From contig JAJYRD010000054.1 of assembly GCA_021794275.1 (NCBI GenBank), forward strand, positions 1 through 38,143: DNA of 38,143 nt, written 5' to 3'. The notes below the pieces were generated by a model. The model had not been told where the DNA came from. It ran no database searches and saw nothing but the letters and a program-made list of their open reading frames with translations. Positions 29,871 through 38,143 of the stretch are shown here, in pieces (the first letter of the stretch is position 1; the number at the start of each line of letters is the position of its first letter). This DNA is from Pseudomonadota bacterium (GTDB lineage Bacteria; Pseudomonadota; Gammaproteobacteria; Acidiferrobacterales; Acidiferrobacteraceae). Position numbers and translations under genes: made by a program.

Positions 29871-31148
29871 ATGGCGAACGAGGTCTGTTTTCGGAACTTG
29901 CATCGCGATCGGCCATGGACGCTCGACGTCTACGAAAGCGATGGCGGCTATCAGGCATGGCGACGTATCCTGAGTGAAAGGACGCCGCCGGACGAGATAG
30001 TGAACGAAGTCAAGAAGTCGGTCCTGCGCGGCCGTGGCGGCGCAGGGTTTCCGACCGGCCTTAAGTGGAGCTTCATGCCGCGTAACGCGCCCGGTCAGAA
30101 ATACATCGTCTGCAACTCCGATGAGGGTGAGCCCGGAACTTTCAAGGATCGCGACATCCTGCGCTTCAACCCCCATGCCTTGATCGAGGGCATGGCGATT
30201 GCGGGCTACACCATTGGCGCGACCATGGGTTACAACTATGTCCGTGGCGAGTTCTACGAGCCGATCGCGCGCTTCGAGGAGGCCCTCGTCGAGGCGCGGG
30301 CGGCGGGTTATCTCGGCAAGAATATTCTGGGCTCGGGCATCGATTTCGAGTTGCACGTCCATAGAGGGGGTGGGGCTTATATTTGTGGCGAGGAGACCGC
30401 GCTCCTCGAGTCACTCGAGGGCAAAAAGGGCCAGCCGCGATTCAAGCCACCATTTCCGGCGAGTTATGGCCTCTACGGACGCCCGACCACGATCAATAAT
30501 ACCGAGACTCTGGCCTCTATTCCCGCGATCATGCGCAATGGGGGCCAGTGGTTTTTGGAGATCGGCAAGCCCAATAACGGGGGCTCAAAGATCTTTTCCG
30601 TGTCAGGTCATGTGAATCGACCCGGGAACTACGAGGTACCATTGGGGACACCTTTTGCCAAGCTGCTCGAAATGGCAGGCGGCGTGTGGCGCGGTCGTAA
30701 GCTTAAGGCCGTCATCCCGGGCGGCTCCTCGGTACCGGTCGTGCGCGGCGAGATCATGATGGACGTGACCATGGACTACGATGCGTTGTCCAAGGCCGGC
30801 AGCATGCTGGGCGCGGGCTCAGTGATCATCATGGATGACACGACCTGCATGGTGCGCGCGCTCGAACGCATCTCACATTTCTATTATGAAGAATCGTGTG
30901 GCCAATGCACCCCATGCCGTGAAGGCACTGGCTGGCTTGCGCGGGTCTTGCACCGCATAGAGCACGGCGAGGGCCGGATGGAGGATCTGGACCTCTTGAC
31001 AGATATGGCGAAGAAGATAGAGGGGCGGACCATCTGCGCCTTGGGGGACGCGGCGGCACTGCCGGTCGTAAGCTTCATCAAGAATTTCCGGGAAGAATTC
31101 GAGGCCCATATTAAGCGTGGCCACTGCCCGACGGCGGCGGCAGCGTGA
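29871..31148 (+). CDS. nuoF: NADH-quinone oxidoreductase subunit F
   Basis: NuoF is the 51-kDa subunit that binds NADH, FMN and cluster N3. The 425-residue product has the nucleotide motif [13 protein letters not shown] at 54-66, [15 protein letters not shown], and the 4Fe-4S ligands C343, C346, C349 ([10 protein letters not shown]) and C389. The ATG at 29871 is preceded by GGAG, 2 bp after nuoE. Confidence 0.98.
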   Translation: MANEVCFRNLHRDRPWTLDVYESDGGYQAWRRILSERTPPDEIVNEVKKSVLRGRGGAGFPTGLKWSFMPRNAPGQKYIVCNSDEGEPGTFKDRDILRFNPHALIEGMAIAGYTIGATMGYNYVRGEFYEPIARFEEALVEARAAGYLGKNILGSGIDFELHVHRGGGAYICGEETALLESLEGKKGQPRFKPPFPASYGLYGRPTTINNTETLASIPAIMRNGGQWFLEIGKPNNGGSKIFSVSGHVNRPGNYEVPLGTPFAKLLEMAGGVWRGRKLKAVIPGGSSVPVVRGEIMMDVTMDYDALSKAGSMLGAGSVIIMDDTTCMVRALERISHFYYEESCGQCTPCREGTGWLARVLHRIEHGEGRMEDLDLLTDMAKKIEGRTICALGDAAALPVVSFIKNFREEFEAHIKRGHCPTAAAA

Positions 31149-31165
31149 AGGCCGAGGAGGCGACG

Positions 31166-33520
31166 ATGCTGCATATCGAGATCGATGGCAAGCAGCTTGC
31201 CGTGGAAGAGGGCGCCATGGTCATCGAGGCGGCTGAGGCGGCGGGGATCTACATCCCGCGGTTCTGCTATCACAAGCACCTATCGGTCGCCGCCAATTGC
31301 CGCATGTGTCTCGTGGACGTGGAGCGCGTCGCAAAGCCCGTGCCGGCCTGCGCCACACCCGTGACCGAAGGAATGAAGGTGTCGACGCGTTCGGAGAAGA
31401 CCCGGACCGCGCAGAAGGGTGTGATGGAGTTCCTGCTCATAAACCACCCCCTCGATTGCCCCATCTGTGATCAGGGTGGGGAGTGCGATCTACAGGATCT
31501 GGCGGTGGGATATGGGCGCGACGTTTCCCGCTTCACCGAAGCCAAGCGCATCGTCAAGGATCAGGACATAGGGCCCTTGATCTCGACCGAGATGACCCGC
31601 TGCATTCATTGCACACGCTGTGTGCGTTTCGGCCAGGAGATCGGCGGCATCATGGAATTGGGCGCGACCGGCCGTGGTGAGCATATGCGCATCGGCACCT
31701 ACGTCGAGGCCACCGTTGACTCGGAACTCTCGGGCAACATGATCGATCTCTGCCCGGTGGGTGCCTTGACCTCGAAGCCGTTCCGCTACACGGCGCGCTC
31801 CTGGGAACTGATCGCGAAGCCCTCGGTGAGCCCGCACGATTGCGTAGGCACCAATATCTTGGTCGAGACGCGTCGCAACAAGGTGATGCGTGTGTTGCCG
31901 CGCGAGAACGACGCACTGAACGAGACCTGGATCTCGGATCGTGATCGGTTCAGCTACACGGCGCTGGACGCTGAGACTCGCCTTTCGGTCCCGCTTGTCC
32001 GGGACGGCGACGGCTGGCGCGAGGTCGATTGGGATGTGGCGATCGAAAAGGCCGCCCATGGGCTTCGTGACGTGATAGCGCAGCATGGCCCGGGGGCATT
32101 TGCGGGGCTTGCATCCGCGCAGGCAACCGTGGAGGAAGGCTATCTCTTGCAGCGCCTTGTGCGCGGCCTTGGGTCCGACAATGTCGATCACAGGCTTCGC
32201 GAGCGTGATTTCCGCGACGACACCGGCGCTCAAAGCTATCCCTCACTCGGACTCGAGGTCGCCGAACTCGAGAGCCTGGATGCCGTGATCCTGATTGGCA
32301 GCAATGTCCGCAAGGAACAACCCTTGCTGGCCCATAGGCTGCGCAAGGCCTTCCTTGAGGGCGCCAGGATTGCGGCCATCAATCCCATGGATTTCTCCTT
32401 CACCTTCGACCTTGCGGCCAAGACAATAGTTACCCCAAGTGGGCTTCCCGAGGCGGTGGGAAGGCTGCTGGTCGCGGTGGCGGCCTGTACGGGGACCGCT
32501 CTGCCGCCCCGGGTTGCGGGGTGGACAAAAGGCCTATCCGCGGGCGAGACCGAGGCCAAGATGGCCGCGTGGCTGTGTGTGGCCGAACGTCCGGCGATCC
32601 TGCTCGGGGCGCTTGCCGATGCCCACCCTGAGGCCGCCGTGCTGCGATCGCTCGCCGCCGCTTTGGGCGAGATCACCGGTGCCACAGTGGGCCGCTTGCC
32701 GCCCGGCAATTCGCCGGGTCTCTGGCTTGCAGGCGTGGTTCCGCATCGCGAGGCGCGTGGTGCCTCACGCGCAAAGTTGGGCCGTCCGGCGCATGCGATG
32801 TGGGATGGCAGTCAGAAGGGCTTCCTCCTAGTCGACGCCGAGCCCGTGATCGACAGCGTGGACGGTGGCCGCGCCCAAGTGGCCTTGCGTGAGGCCGGTT
32901 TCGTGGTGGCCTTGTCGGCCTTTCGTTCCGAGGCGCTGGATTACGCGCACGTGATCCTGCCCATGGCTCCATTCACGGAGACCGACGGATCATTCGTGAA
33001 TGCCGCGGGGCGTTGGCAGACGTTCGAGGCGGCAGTCGCCCCGCGCGGCGACGCTCGCCCCGGCTGGAAAATCCTGCGGGTATTGGCCGACAAATGCGGG
33101 GTGTCGGGGCTCGCTTTCGATTCCACGGCCGCCATCCGCGCCGCGGTCGGCGATCTGCCGATGGCCTCTCTGTCACCTTACCAGTCGGCCGTGCTCGAGG
33201 GCCGGAAGCCTTGCGAGGAGGGTCTAGAGCGGATTGCGGAGGTGGGTCTTTATGATTCGGACAGTCTCGTGCGCCGTTCGGGGGTTCTGCACAAGACCGC
33301 AGACCGGGGGCAGCCTGTCTTGCGCTTGAACGAGGCGCAGGCCCTGGGACGCAAGCTTTCCGCAGGCAATATGGTGCGGGTGGCAATGGGGGACGCCGAC
33401 GCGGTCCTCGAAGTCGTGATCGACAACCGAGTCCCGGATGGGGCCGCCTATATCGCCGCCGCCATCGAGGAGACCGCGCGCTTGCCGTGGTCCGGGGTGC
33501 TGAGCGTGAGGCGGATCTGA
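31166..33520 (+). CDS. nuoG: NADH-quinone oxidoreductase subunit G
   Basis: NuoG is the 75-kDa subunit with several clusters. The 784-residue product has a ferredoxin domain with 2Fe-2S ligands C34, C45, C48 and C62, the His-Cys site H94, C98, C101 and C107, and a 4Fe-4S site C146, C149, C152 and C196. A degenerate molybdopterin-oxidoreductase domain follows. The extra N7 cluster motif of E. coli is absent: only C226 remains in that stretch. I chose ATG 31166, five bases after GAGGAGG; an in-frame GTG at 31145 overlaps the nuoF stop and is less likely. Confidence 0.96.
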   Translation: MLHIEIDGKQLAVEEGAMVIEAAEAAGIYIPRFCYHKHLSVAANCRMCLVDVERVAKPVPACATPVTEGMKVSTRSEKTRTAQKGVMEFLLINHPLDCPICDQGGECDLQDLAVGYGRDVSRFTEAKRIVKDQDIGPLISTEMTRCIHCTRCVRFGQEIGGIMELGATGRGEHMRIGTYVEATVDSELSGNMIDLCPVGALTSKPFRYTARSWELIAKPSVSPHDCVGTNILVETRRNKVMRVLPRENDALNETWISDRDRFSYTALDAETRLSVPLVRDGDGWREVDWDVAIEKAAHGLRDVIAQHGPGAFAGLASAQATVEEGYLLQRLVRGLGSDNVDHRLRERDFRDDTGAQSYPSLGLEVAELESLDAVILIGSNVRKEQPLLAHRLRKAFLEGARIAAINPMDFSFTFDLAAKTIVTPSGLPEAVGRLLVAVAACTGTALPPRVAGWTKGLSAGETEAKMAAWLCVAERPAILLGALADAHPEAAVLRSLAAALGEITGATVGRLPPGNSPGLWLAGVVPHREARGASRAKLGRPAHAMWDGSQKGFLLVDAEPVIDSVDGGRAQVALREAGFVVALSAFRSEALDYAHVILPMAPFTETDGSFVNAAGRWQTFEAAVAPRGDARPGWKILRVLADKCGVSGLAFDSTAAIRAAVGDLPMASLSPYQSAVLEGRKPCEEGLERIAEVGLYDSDSLVRRSGVLHKTADRGQPVLRLNEAQALGRKLSAGNMVRVAMGDADAVLEVVIDNRVPDGAAYIAAAIEETARLPWSGVLSVRRI

Positions 33521-33523
33521 CGC

Positions 33524-34570
33524 ATGGGAGAGCTAACGACGCTGTGGGGCAACCTGCCGGTCTGGTCGCAGGTCTTGCTATGGGATCTGGTCAAGATCGT
33601 GGCGATCGTGGCCCCACTCATGTTAAGCGTGGCGTATCTGACCTTCGCCGAGCGCAAGGTCATAGGCTACATGCAGGTGCGCATCGGCCCGAACCGGGTG
33701 GGCCCACGTGGATGGCTGCAGCCCATCGCCGACGGCGTGAAGCTGCTCCTGAAGGAGATCATCGTCCCGTCCGGGGCCAACAAGGCCTTGTTCATTGCGG
33801 CGCCGGTTTTGGCGCTTCTGCCGGCGCTCGTGGCATGGGCGGTCGTGCCGTTTACCAGCACCCTGGTGCTCGCCAATGTCAACGCGGGTCTCCTGTTCGT
33901 GCTCGCAGTGACCTCCATGGGCGTGTACGGCGTGGTCATCGCCGGTTGGGCCTCGAACTCCAAGTACGCCTTCCTGGGCAGTCTGCGCTCGGCAGCCCAG
34001 ATCGTCGCCTATGAGATCGCCATGGGCTTCGCCCTCGTGGGCGTGCTCATGGCGGCCGGCACTCTGAACCTCCGCCAGATCGCGCTGGACCAGGCTGGGG
34101 GGTTCTGGCATTGGCTGTTTCTGCCTCTTTTTCCACTGTTTCTAGTCTATTTCATCTCGGGTGTCGCGGAAACCAATCGGGCGCCCTTCGACGTCGCCGA
34201 GGGCGAGTCGGAGATCGTCGCCGGGTTCCATGTGGAATACTCGGGGATGACGTTCGCGCTCTTTTTCCTCGCCGAATATGCGAATATGATCTTGCTTTCG
34301 GCCTTGACCGCGATCCTGTTCCTGGGCGGTTGGCTTCCTCCTTTCGATTTCGCGCCCTTCACGTGGGTACCGCCGCTCGGTTGGTTCTTGCTCAAGGTCT
34401 CGGTGATCCTGTTCCTGTACCTTTGGCTGCGCGCGACCTTTCCCCGTTATCGCTATGACCAGATCATGCGGCTCGGGTGGAAGGTGCTGATCCCGGTGAC
34501 CCTGGTTTGGCTCGGGGTCATGGGTTTCGTGATGTTTTACACGCCATGGGCTTTCTTGTTTTACCGTTAG
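33524..34570 (+). CDS. nuoH: NADH-quinone oxidoreductase subunit H
   Basis: NuoH links the hydrophilic arm to the membrane arm. The 348-residue product has eight or so helices and the family motifs [21 protein letters not shown] (core [11 protein letters not shown]), [29 protein letters not shown] (core [13 protein letters not shown]), and [13 protein letters not shown]. The ATG at 33524 is 3 bp after nuoG. Confidence 0.98.
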   Translation: MGELTTLWGNLPVWSQVLLWDLVKIVAIVAPLMLSVAYLTFAERKVIGYMQVRIGPNRVGPRGWLQPIADGVKLLLKEIIVPSGANKALFIAAPVLALLPALVAWAVVPFTSTLVLANVNAGLLFVLAVTSMGVYGVVIAGWASNSKYAFLGSLRSAAQIVAYEIAMGFALVGVLMAAGTLNLRQIALDQAGGFWHWLFLPLFPLFLVYFISGVAETNRAPFDVAEGESEIVAGFHVEYSGMTFALFFLAEYANMILLSALTAILFLGGWLPPFDFAPFTWVPPLGWFLLKVSVILFLYLWLRATFPRYRYDQIMRLGWKVLIPVTLVWLGVMGFVMFYTPWAFLFYR

Positions 34571-34583
34571 CGGGGGGGTTCCT

Positions 34584-35072
34584 ATGAAAGCGATACGGAA
34601 ATACCTGCACAGCTTTCTGCTCATCGAGCTCCTGCAAGGCCTCGCGCTGACGGGCAGGCATTTTTTTGCGCGCAAGATTACGGTGCAATATCCGGACGAG
34701 CGTACGCCACAATCGCCCCGTTTCCGCGGGCTGCACGCGTTGCGGCGCTATCCAAATGGCGAGGAGCGGTGCATCGCCTGCAAGCTGTGCGAGGCGGTCT
34801 GTCCGGCGCTTGCCATCACGATCGAGTCCGAGCAACGCGACGACGGTACGCGGCGCACTACGCGCTATGACATCGATCTCACGAAATGCATATTCTGCGG
34901 GTTTTGCGAGGAGTCCTGCCCGGTGGATTCGATCGTAGAGACCCGCGTGTTCGACTATCATGGTGAAAAGCGCGGTGATCTCGTTTACACGAAGTCCATG
35001 CTGCTTGCCATAGGCGATAAATACGAAAAACAGATCGCGGCCGATCGAGCCGCCGACGCGCGGTATCGATAG
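34584..35072 (+). CDS. nuoI: NADH-quinone oxidoreductase subunit I
   Basis: NuoI holds clusters N6a and N6b. The 162-residue product has the two 4Fe-4S motifs C63, C66, C69, C73 and C102, C105, C108, C112, and the N-terminal amphipathic helix typical of the proteobacterial form. A G-rich ribosome-binding site precedes ATG 34584. Confidence 0.98.
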   Translation: MKAIRKYLHSFLLIELLQGLALTGRHFFARKITVQYPDERTPQSPRFRGLHALRRYPNGEERCIACKLCEAVCPALAITIESEQRDDGTRRTTRYDIDLTKCIFCGFCEESCPVDSIVETRVFDYHGEKRGDLVYTKSMLLAIGDKYEKQIAADRAADARYR

Positions 35073-35084
35073 GGGCGGGGGACC

Positions 35085-35696
35085 ATGACGTTCGAGAGTG
35101 CGATCTTCTACTTTTTTGCGGCCGTACTGCTGGGTTCGGCCGCCATGGTCGTTACCATACGCAATCCCGTGAAGTCCGCGCTGTTCCTGGTGCTGGCCTT
35201 CGTGAGCGCCGCCTGCCTCTGGATGCTCTTGAAGGCGGAATTCCTCGCGATCGTCCTGGTGCTTGTCTATGTCGGGGCGGTCATGGTGCTGTTTTTGTTC
35301 GTCGTGATGATGATCGACGTGAACCTGGCGGTCTTGAGGCAGGGGTTCGGCGATTATCTTCCGGTGGGCGGCCTTGTGGCGGTCCTTATGGTTGTAGAGA
35401 TCGCGCTCGCGGTGGGTCCAAAGCAATTCGCGGCCGACCATTTGGCCCACGCTGCCGCCAATGCCGCGCATCCCCATTACAGTAATACGCGTGCGCTCGG
35501 TCTGCTTTTGTATACCACCTACGTCTATCCGTTCGAGATTGCCGCGGTCATTCTCCTGGTCGCCATCATTGCAGCCATCGCGCTCACCATGCGCCGACGA
35601 CCGGACACGAAATACCAGGATCCGGCCCGGCAGGTCGAGGTGAGGGCCAAGGACCGAATGCGAATCGTAAAGATGCGGGCAGAGCCGAAGGCTTGA
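35085..35696 (+). CDS. nuoJ: NADH-quinone oxidoreductase subunit J
   Basis: NuoJ is a membrane subunit with five helices. The 203-residue product shows the conserved third-helix segment FLAIVLVLVYVGAVMVLFLFVVMM (core VYVGAVMVLFLF) and ends in a charged tail. ATG 35085 follows GGGGCGGGGG. Confidence 0.97.
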   Translation: MTFESAIFYFFAAVLLGSAAMVVTIRNPVKSALFLVLAFVSAACLWMLLKAEFLAIVLVLVYVGAVMVLFLFVVMMIDVNLAVLRQGFGDYLPVGGLVAVLMVVEIALAVGPKQFAADHLAHAAANAAHPHYSNTRALGLLLYTTYVYPFEIAAVILLVAIIAAIALTMRRRPDTKYQDPARQVEVRAKDRMRIVKMRAEPKA

Positions 35697-35729
35697 TGCC
35701 GCACATTCTAATAAATGGGGGAGGGGTCT

Positions 35730-36035
35730 GTGGTTTCACTGTCGCAGTATCTGATCTTGGCTGCCGCGTTATTTGCGGTCGGCGTCGTCGGCGTATTCCT
35801 AAACCGCAAGAACCTCGTGGTGTTGCTGATGGCGATCGAGCTCATTCTGCTCGCCGTCAACCTCAATTTCGTGGCCTTCTCGCACTACCTCTGGGGGATG
35901 TCGGGGCAGGTCTTCGTGTTCTTCATCCTTACGGTCGCCGCCGCCGAGTCGGCCATCGGGCTTGCCATCCTGATCGTCTTGTTCCGTAATCGTCGTACGA
36001 TCAACGTCGACGATTTCGATACCTTGAAGGGCTGA
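35730..36035 (+). CDS. nuoK: NADH-quinone oxidoreductase subunit K
   Basis: NuoK is a small three-helix membrane subunit. The product has exactly 101 residues, the usual length, if it starts at GTG 35730 (reading [15 protein letters not shown]), five bases after GGAGG. An in-frame ATG at 35715 lies on that ribosome-binding site and would add five residues. The buried acid is in [23 protein letters not shown] (core MAIELILL), and the second acid lies in [12 protein letters not shown]. Confidence 0.97.
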   Translation: MVSLSQYLILAAALFAVGVVGVFLNRKNLVVLLMAIELILLAVNLNFVAFSHYLWGMSGQVFVFFILTVAAAESAIGLAILIVLFRNRRTINVDDFDTLKG

Positions 36036-36040
36036 GCGCC

Positions 36041-38002
36041 ATGGCCTCCACGCTTTCGTTGTATGTGGCGATTCCCTTGGCGTGCCTCGCGGGCGCGCTG
36101 GTCGCCGGAATCTTCGGCCGGGCCTTGGGGCCCGCGTGGTCACACCGCGTGACAATTCTCGGGGTTGCGGTGGCCTTTGCCTTGTCGGCGGGATTCGCCT
36201 TGCCGCAGGTGATGTCGGGGCACGACCTCAATGCGACCGTCTACACCTGGGGCTATGCTGGCCACCTCCCGCTTGTCGTGGGCTTCCTGGTCGATCCGCT
36301 CACAGCCCTCATGATGGTGGTGGTGACCTTCGTCTCCCTCATGGTGCATATCTACACCATCGGCTACATGCGCGGCGACCCGGGTTACCAACGCTTCTTC
36401 AGTTATATCTCGCTTTTCACGTTCGCCATGCTAATGCTGGTCATGGCCAACAACTTCATGCAGCTCTTTTTCGGTTGGGAGGGCGTGGGTCTCGTCTCTT
36501 ATCTCCTGATCGGCTTTTGGTACACCCGGGAGTCGGCGATCTTCGCGAGCCTCAAGGCCTTCCTCGTCAATCGGTTGGGTGACTTCGGCTTCATTCTCGG
36601 CATCGCCGCCATCTACACGGTGTTCCATAGTCTCGATTACGCCACGGTATTTTCGCAGGCGTCCGCTGCGGCCCATGCAAGATTGTGGCTCGGCGGACAC
36701 GATTCCTGGAACATGCTCACCGTAATTTGCATCCTTCTGTTCATCGGCGCCATGGGGAAGTCGGCGCAGATGCCGCTCCACGTCTGGTTGCCGGACTCCA
36801 TGGAGGGTCCCACGCCGATATCGGCCCTGATCCACGCCGCCACCATGGTCACCGCCGGCATCTTCATGGTCGCGCGGATGTCGCCGCTTTTCGAGCTATC
36901 CCCCGTGGCGCGTGACGTGGTGCTGCTGGTGGGGGCATCGACCGCCTTTTTCATGGCCTTGCTAGGTATGGTGCAGACCGACATCAAGCGGGTCATCGCT
37001 TATTCGACACTTTCGCAGCTCGGTTACATGACCGCGGCGCTCGGCGCGTCGGCCTACGCGGCAGCCATTTTCCATCTCGTCACGCATGCGTTTTTCAAGG
37101 CCCTGCTTTTCCTCGCGGCGGGCTCCGTCATCATCGCCCTGCATCATGAACAGGATCTCCGCAAAATGGGTGGCCTGCGGCGCTACATGCCCATCACCTT
37201 CGCCGCCACCTGGATCGGTTCGCTAGCGCTCGTGGGCATCCCCCCCTTTGCGGGCTTCTTTTCCAAGGATGCGGTGATAGACGCCGTGGCGCGATCGGCA
37301 CTTCCGGGCGCCGACTATGCGTTTGCGGCGGTGCTCGCAAGCGTGTTTGTGACGGCCTTCTACACTTTTCGCATGCTGTTTATGGCCTTTTATGGTGAGC
37401 CACGCATGGATGCCCACGCCCGCCATCATTTACGTGAGTCGCCGTGGGTGGTCACCTTGCCGCTTGCGCTGCTCGCGATCCCTTCGATCCTGGCCGGCAT
37501 GGTGCTCATGCAGCCTCTGCTGTTTGGGCACTTCTTCCGGGGCGCCATTTACGTGCAGCCCGCGGACAACCCCCTGGCGCGTATGGCCCCCCACTATCAT
37601 GGGGTGTTGGCCTTCATCGGGGCGGCCTTCGTTTCGCCGCCCCTTTATCTCGCGCTCGCAGGCATTGCGACCGCCTGGTACATGTACATCCATAGGCCCG
37701 AGCTCCCTGAGCGGGTGGCGCGCCGCCTGCATACCCTCTACGCGATCCTGCGAGCCAAATACGGGTTCGACGAGATTTATGAGGGAGGGGCGGCCCGTGC
37801 CGCGCTCGCCGTGGGCCGTTTTCTTTGGCGGGTCGGTGACGTGCGGATCATAGACGGCGCCGTGGTGAATGGCACGGCGCGACTCATTGGACGCATCGCG
37901 GTCTGGGGGCGGCGCCTCCAGTCCGGTTACATCTATCATTACGCGTTTGCGGTCATTCTGGGCCTCTTCGTGTTAATGACGTTTTTCTTGCACCACGGAT
38001 AG
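36041..38002 (+). CDS. nuoL: NADH-quinone oxidoreductase subunit L
   Basis: NuoL is the distal antiporter-like proton-pumping subunit. The 653-residue product has the family motifs FFGWEGVGLVSYLLIGFW (core WEGVGLVSYLLIG), GAMGKSAQMPLHVWLPDSMEGPTPISALIHAATMVTAG (core HVWLPDSMEGPTP, LIHAATMV), and a C-terminal lateral helix region. ATG 36041 is 5 bp after nuoK. Confidence 0.98.
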   Translation: MASTLSLYVAIPLACLAGALVAGIFGRALGPAWSHRVTILGVAVAFALSAGFALPQVMSGHDLNATVYTWGYAGHLPLVVGFLVDPLTALMMVVVTFVSLMVHIYTIGYMRGDPGYQRFFSYISLFTFAMLMLVMANNFMQLFFGWEGVGLVSYLLIGFWYTRESAIFASLKAFLVNRLGDFGFILGIAAIYTVFHSLDYATVFSQASAAAHARLWLGGHDSWNMLTVICILLFIGAMGKSAQMPLHVWLPDSMEGPTPISALIHAATMVTAGIFMVARMSPLFELSPVARDVVLLVGASTAFFMALLGMVQTDIKRVIAYSTLSQLGYMTAALGASAYAAAIFHLVTHAFFKALLFLAAGSVIIALHHEQDLRKMGGLRRYMPITFAATWIGSLALVGIPPFAGFFSKDAVIDAVARSALPGADYAFAAVLASVFVTAFYTFRMLFMAFYGEPRMDAHARHHLRESPWVVTLPLALLAIPSILAGMVLMQPLLFGHFFRGAIYVQPADNPLARMAPHYHGVLAFIGAAFVSPPLYLALAGIATAWYMYIHRPELPERVARRLHTLYAILRAKYGFDEIYEGGAARAALAVGRFLWRVGDVRIIDGAVVNGTARLIGRIAVWGRRLQSGYIYHYAFAVILGLFVLMTFFLHHG

Positions 38003-38010
38003 GGCCTGCC

Positions 38011-38143
38011 ATGATCGACGTCTACCGACACATAGCCCTCAGTATCGCGATCTGGCTGCCTATCGCCACAGGCCTCGTCATCCTGGGCCTGGGCCGGAGT
38101 GCCCCTGCTCTCGTGCGCCCCTTGGCCGCAGCGGGCGCGGGTG
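38011..38143 (+). CDS. nuoM: NADH-quinone oxidoreductase subunit M, 5' end only
   Basis: The window ends after 44 codons. The start is ATG 38011, 8 bp after nuoL. The visible N-terminus contains LSIAIWLPIATGLVILGLGR, the expected first membrane helix of NuoM. Position after nuoL supports the call. Confidence 0.85.
   Translation, partial: MIDVYRHIALSIAIWLPIATGLVILGLGRSAPALVRPLAAAGAG

Overview
The window is 38 kb of a high-GC gammaproteobacterial chromosome. Almost all of it is densely packed housekeeping genes in a conserved order, and about 1.1 kb at the left edge is accessory DNA. Gene content and order (smpB / ratA-rnfH / bamE / fur / recN / nadK / hrcA-grpE-dnaK-dnaJ / dapB-carAB-greA / rlmE-ftsH-folP-glmM-tpiA-secG-tRNA-Leu-nuoA-M) are gammaproteobacterial. 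A Tat-exported DsrE-like protein hints at a sulfur-oxidising lineage, but species and lifestyle cannot be fixed from this sequence.

Region by region. 1-1094: 23-bp repeats resembling the end of an IS21-type element, a mazF toxin gene that has lost its start codon, and degenerate DNA with a frameshifted ParB-like fragment, all lying against the 3' end of the tmRNA gene. 1095-2201 (minus): ssrA and smpB, the two parts of trans-translation, separated by a 182-bp MITE-like element. 2282-4411 (plus): an unusual SNF-family transporter, ratA and rnfH. 4332-4679 (minus): bamE, divergent from fur (4772-5242, plus). 5246-8257 (minus): nadK, recN and a short GNAT acetyltransferase. 8536-13558 (plus): the heat-shock block, with a promoter plus CIRCE operator before hrcA, sigma32-type promoters before grpE and dnaK, and a terminator/promoter overlap before dnaJ. 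13608-14105: the exported DsrE-like protein. 14166-19928: dapB, carA, carB and greA. 19942-26430: a DUF4149-like membrane protein, rlmE, ftsH, folP, glmM, tpiA and secG. 26468-26552: tRNA-Leu(GAG). 26629 to the right edge: the complex I operon nuoA-nuoL with the first 44 codons of nuoM.

How the genes work together. HrcA, GrpE, DnaK, DnaJ and FtsH form the protein quality-control and heat-shock network, with both repressor (CIRCE) and sigma32 logic visible. SmpB and tmRNA rescue stalled ribosomes and tag products for proteolysis. DapB, CarAB, FolP, GlmM, TpiA and NadK cover lysine/peptidoglycan, pyrimidine/arginine, folate, amino-sugar, triose and NADP synthesis. NuoA-M build the proton-pumping NADH dehydrogenase. 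I found no complete undescribed multi-gene system. The most distinctive items are the MITE beside the ssrA promoter, the interrupted mazF, the dual heat-shock control and the transporter lacking the usual family signature.
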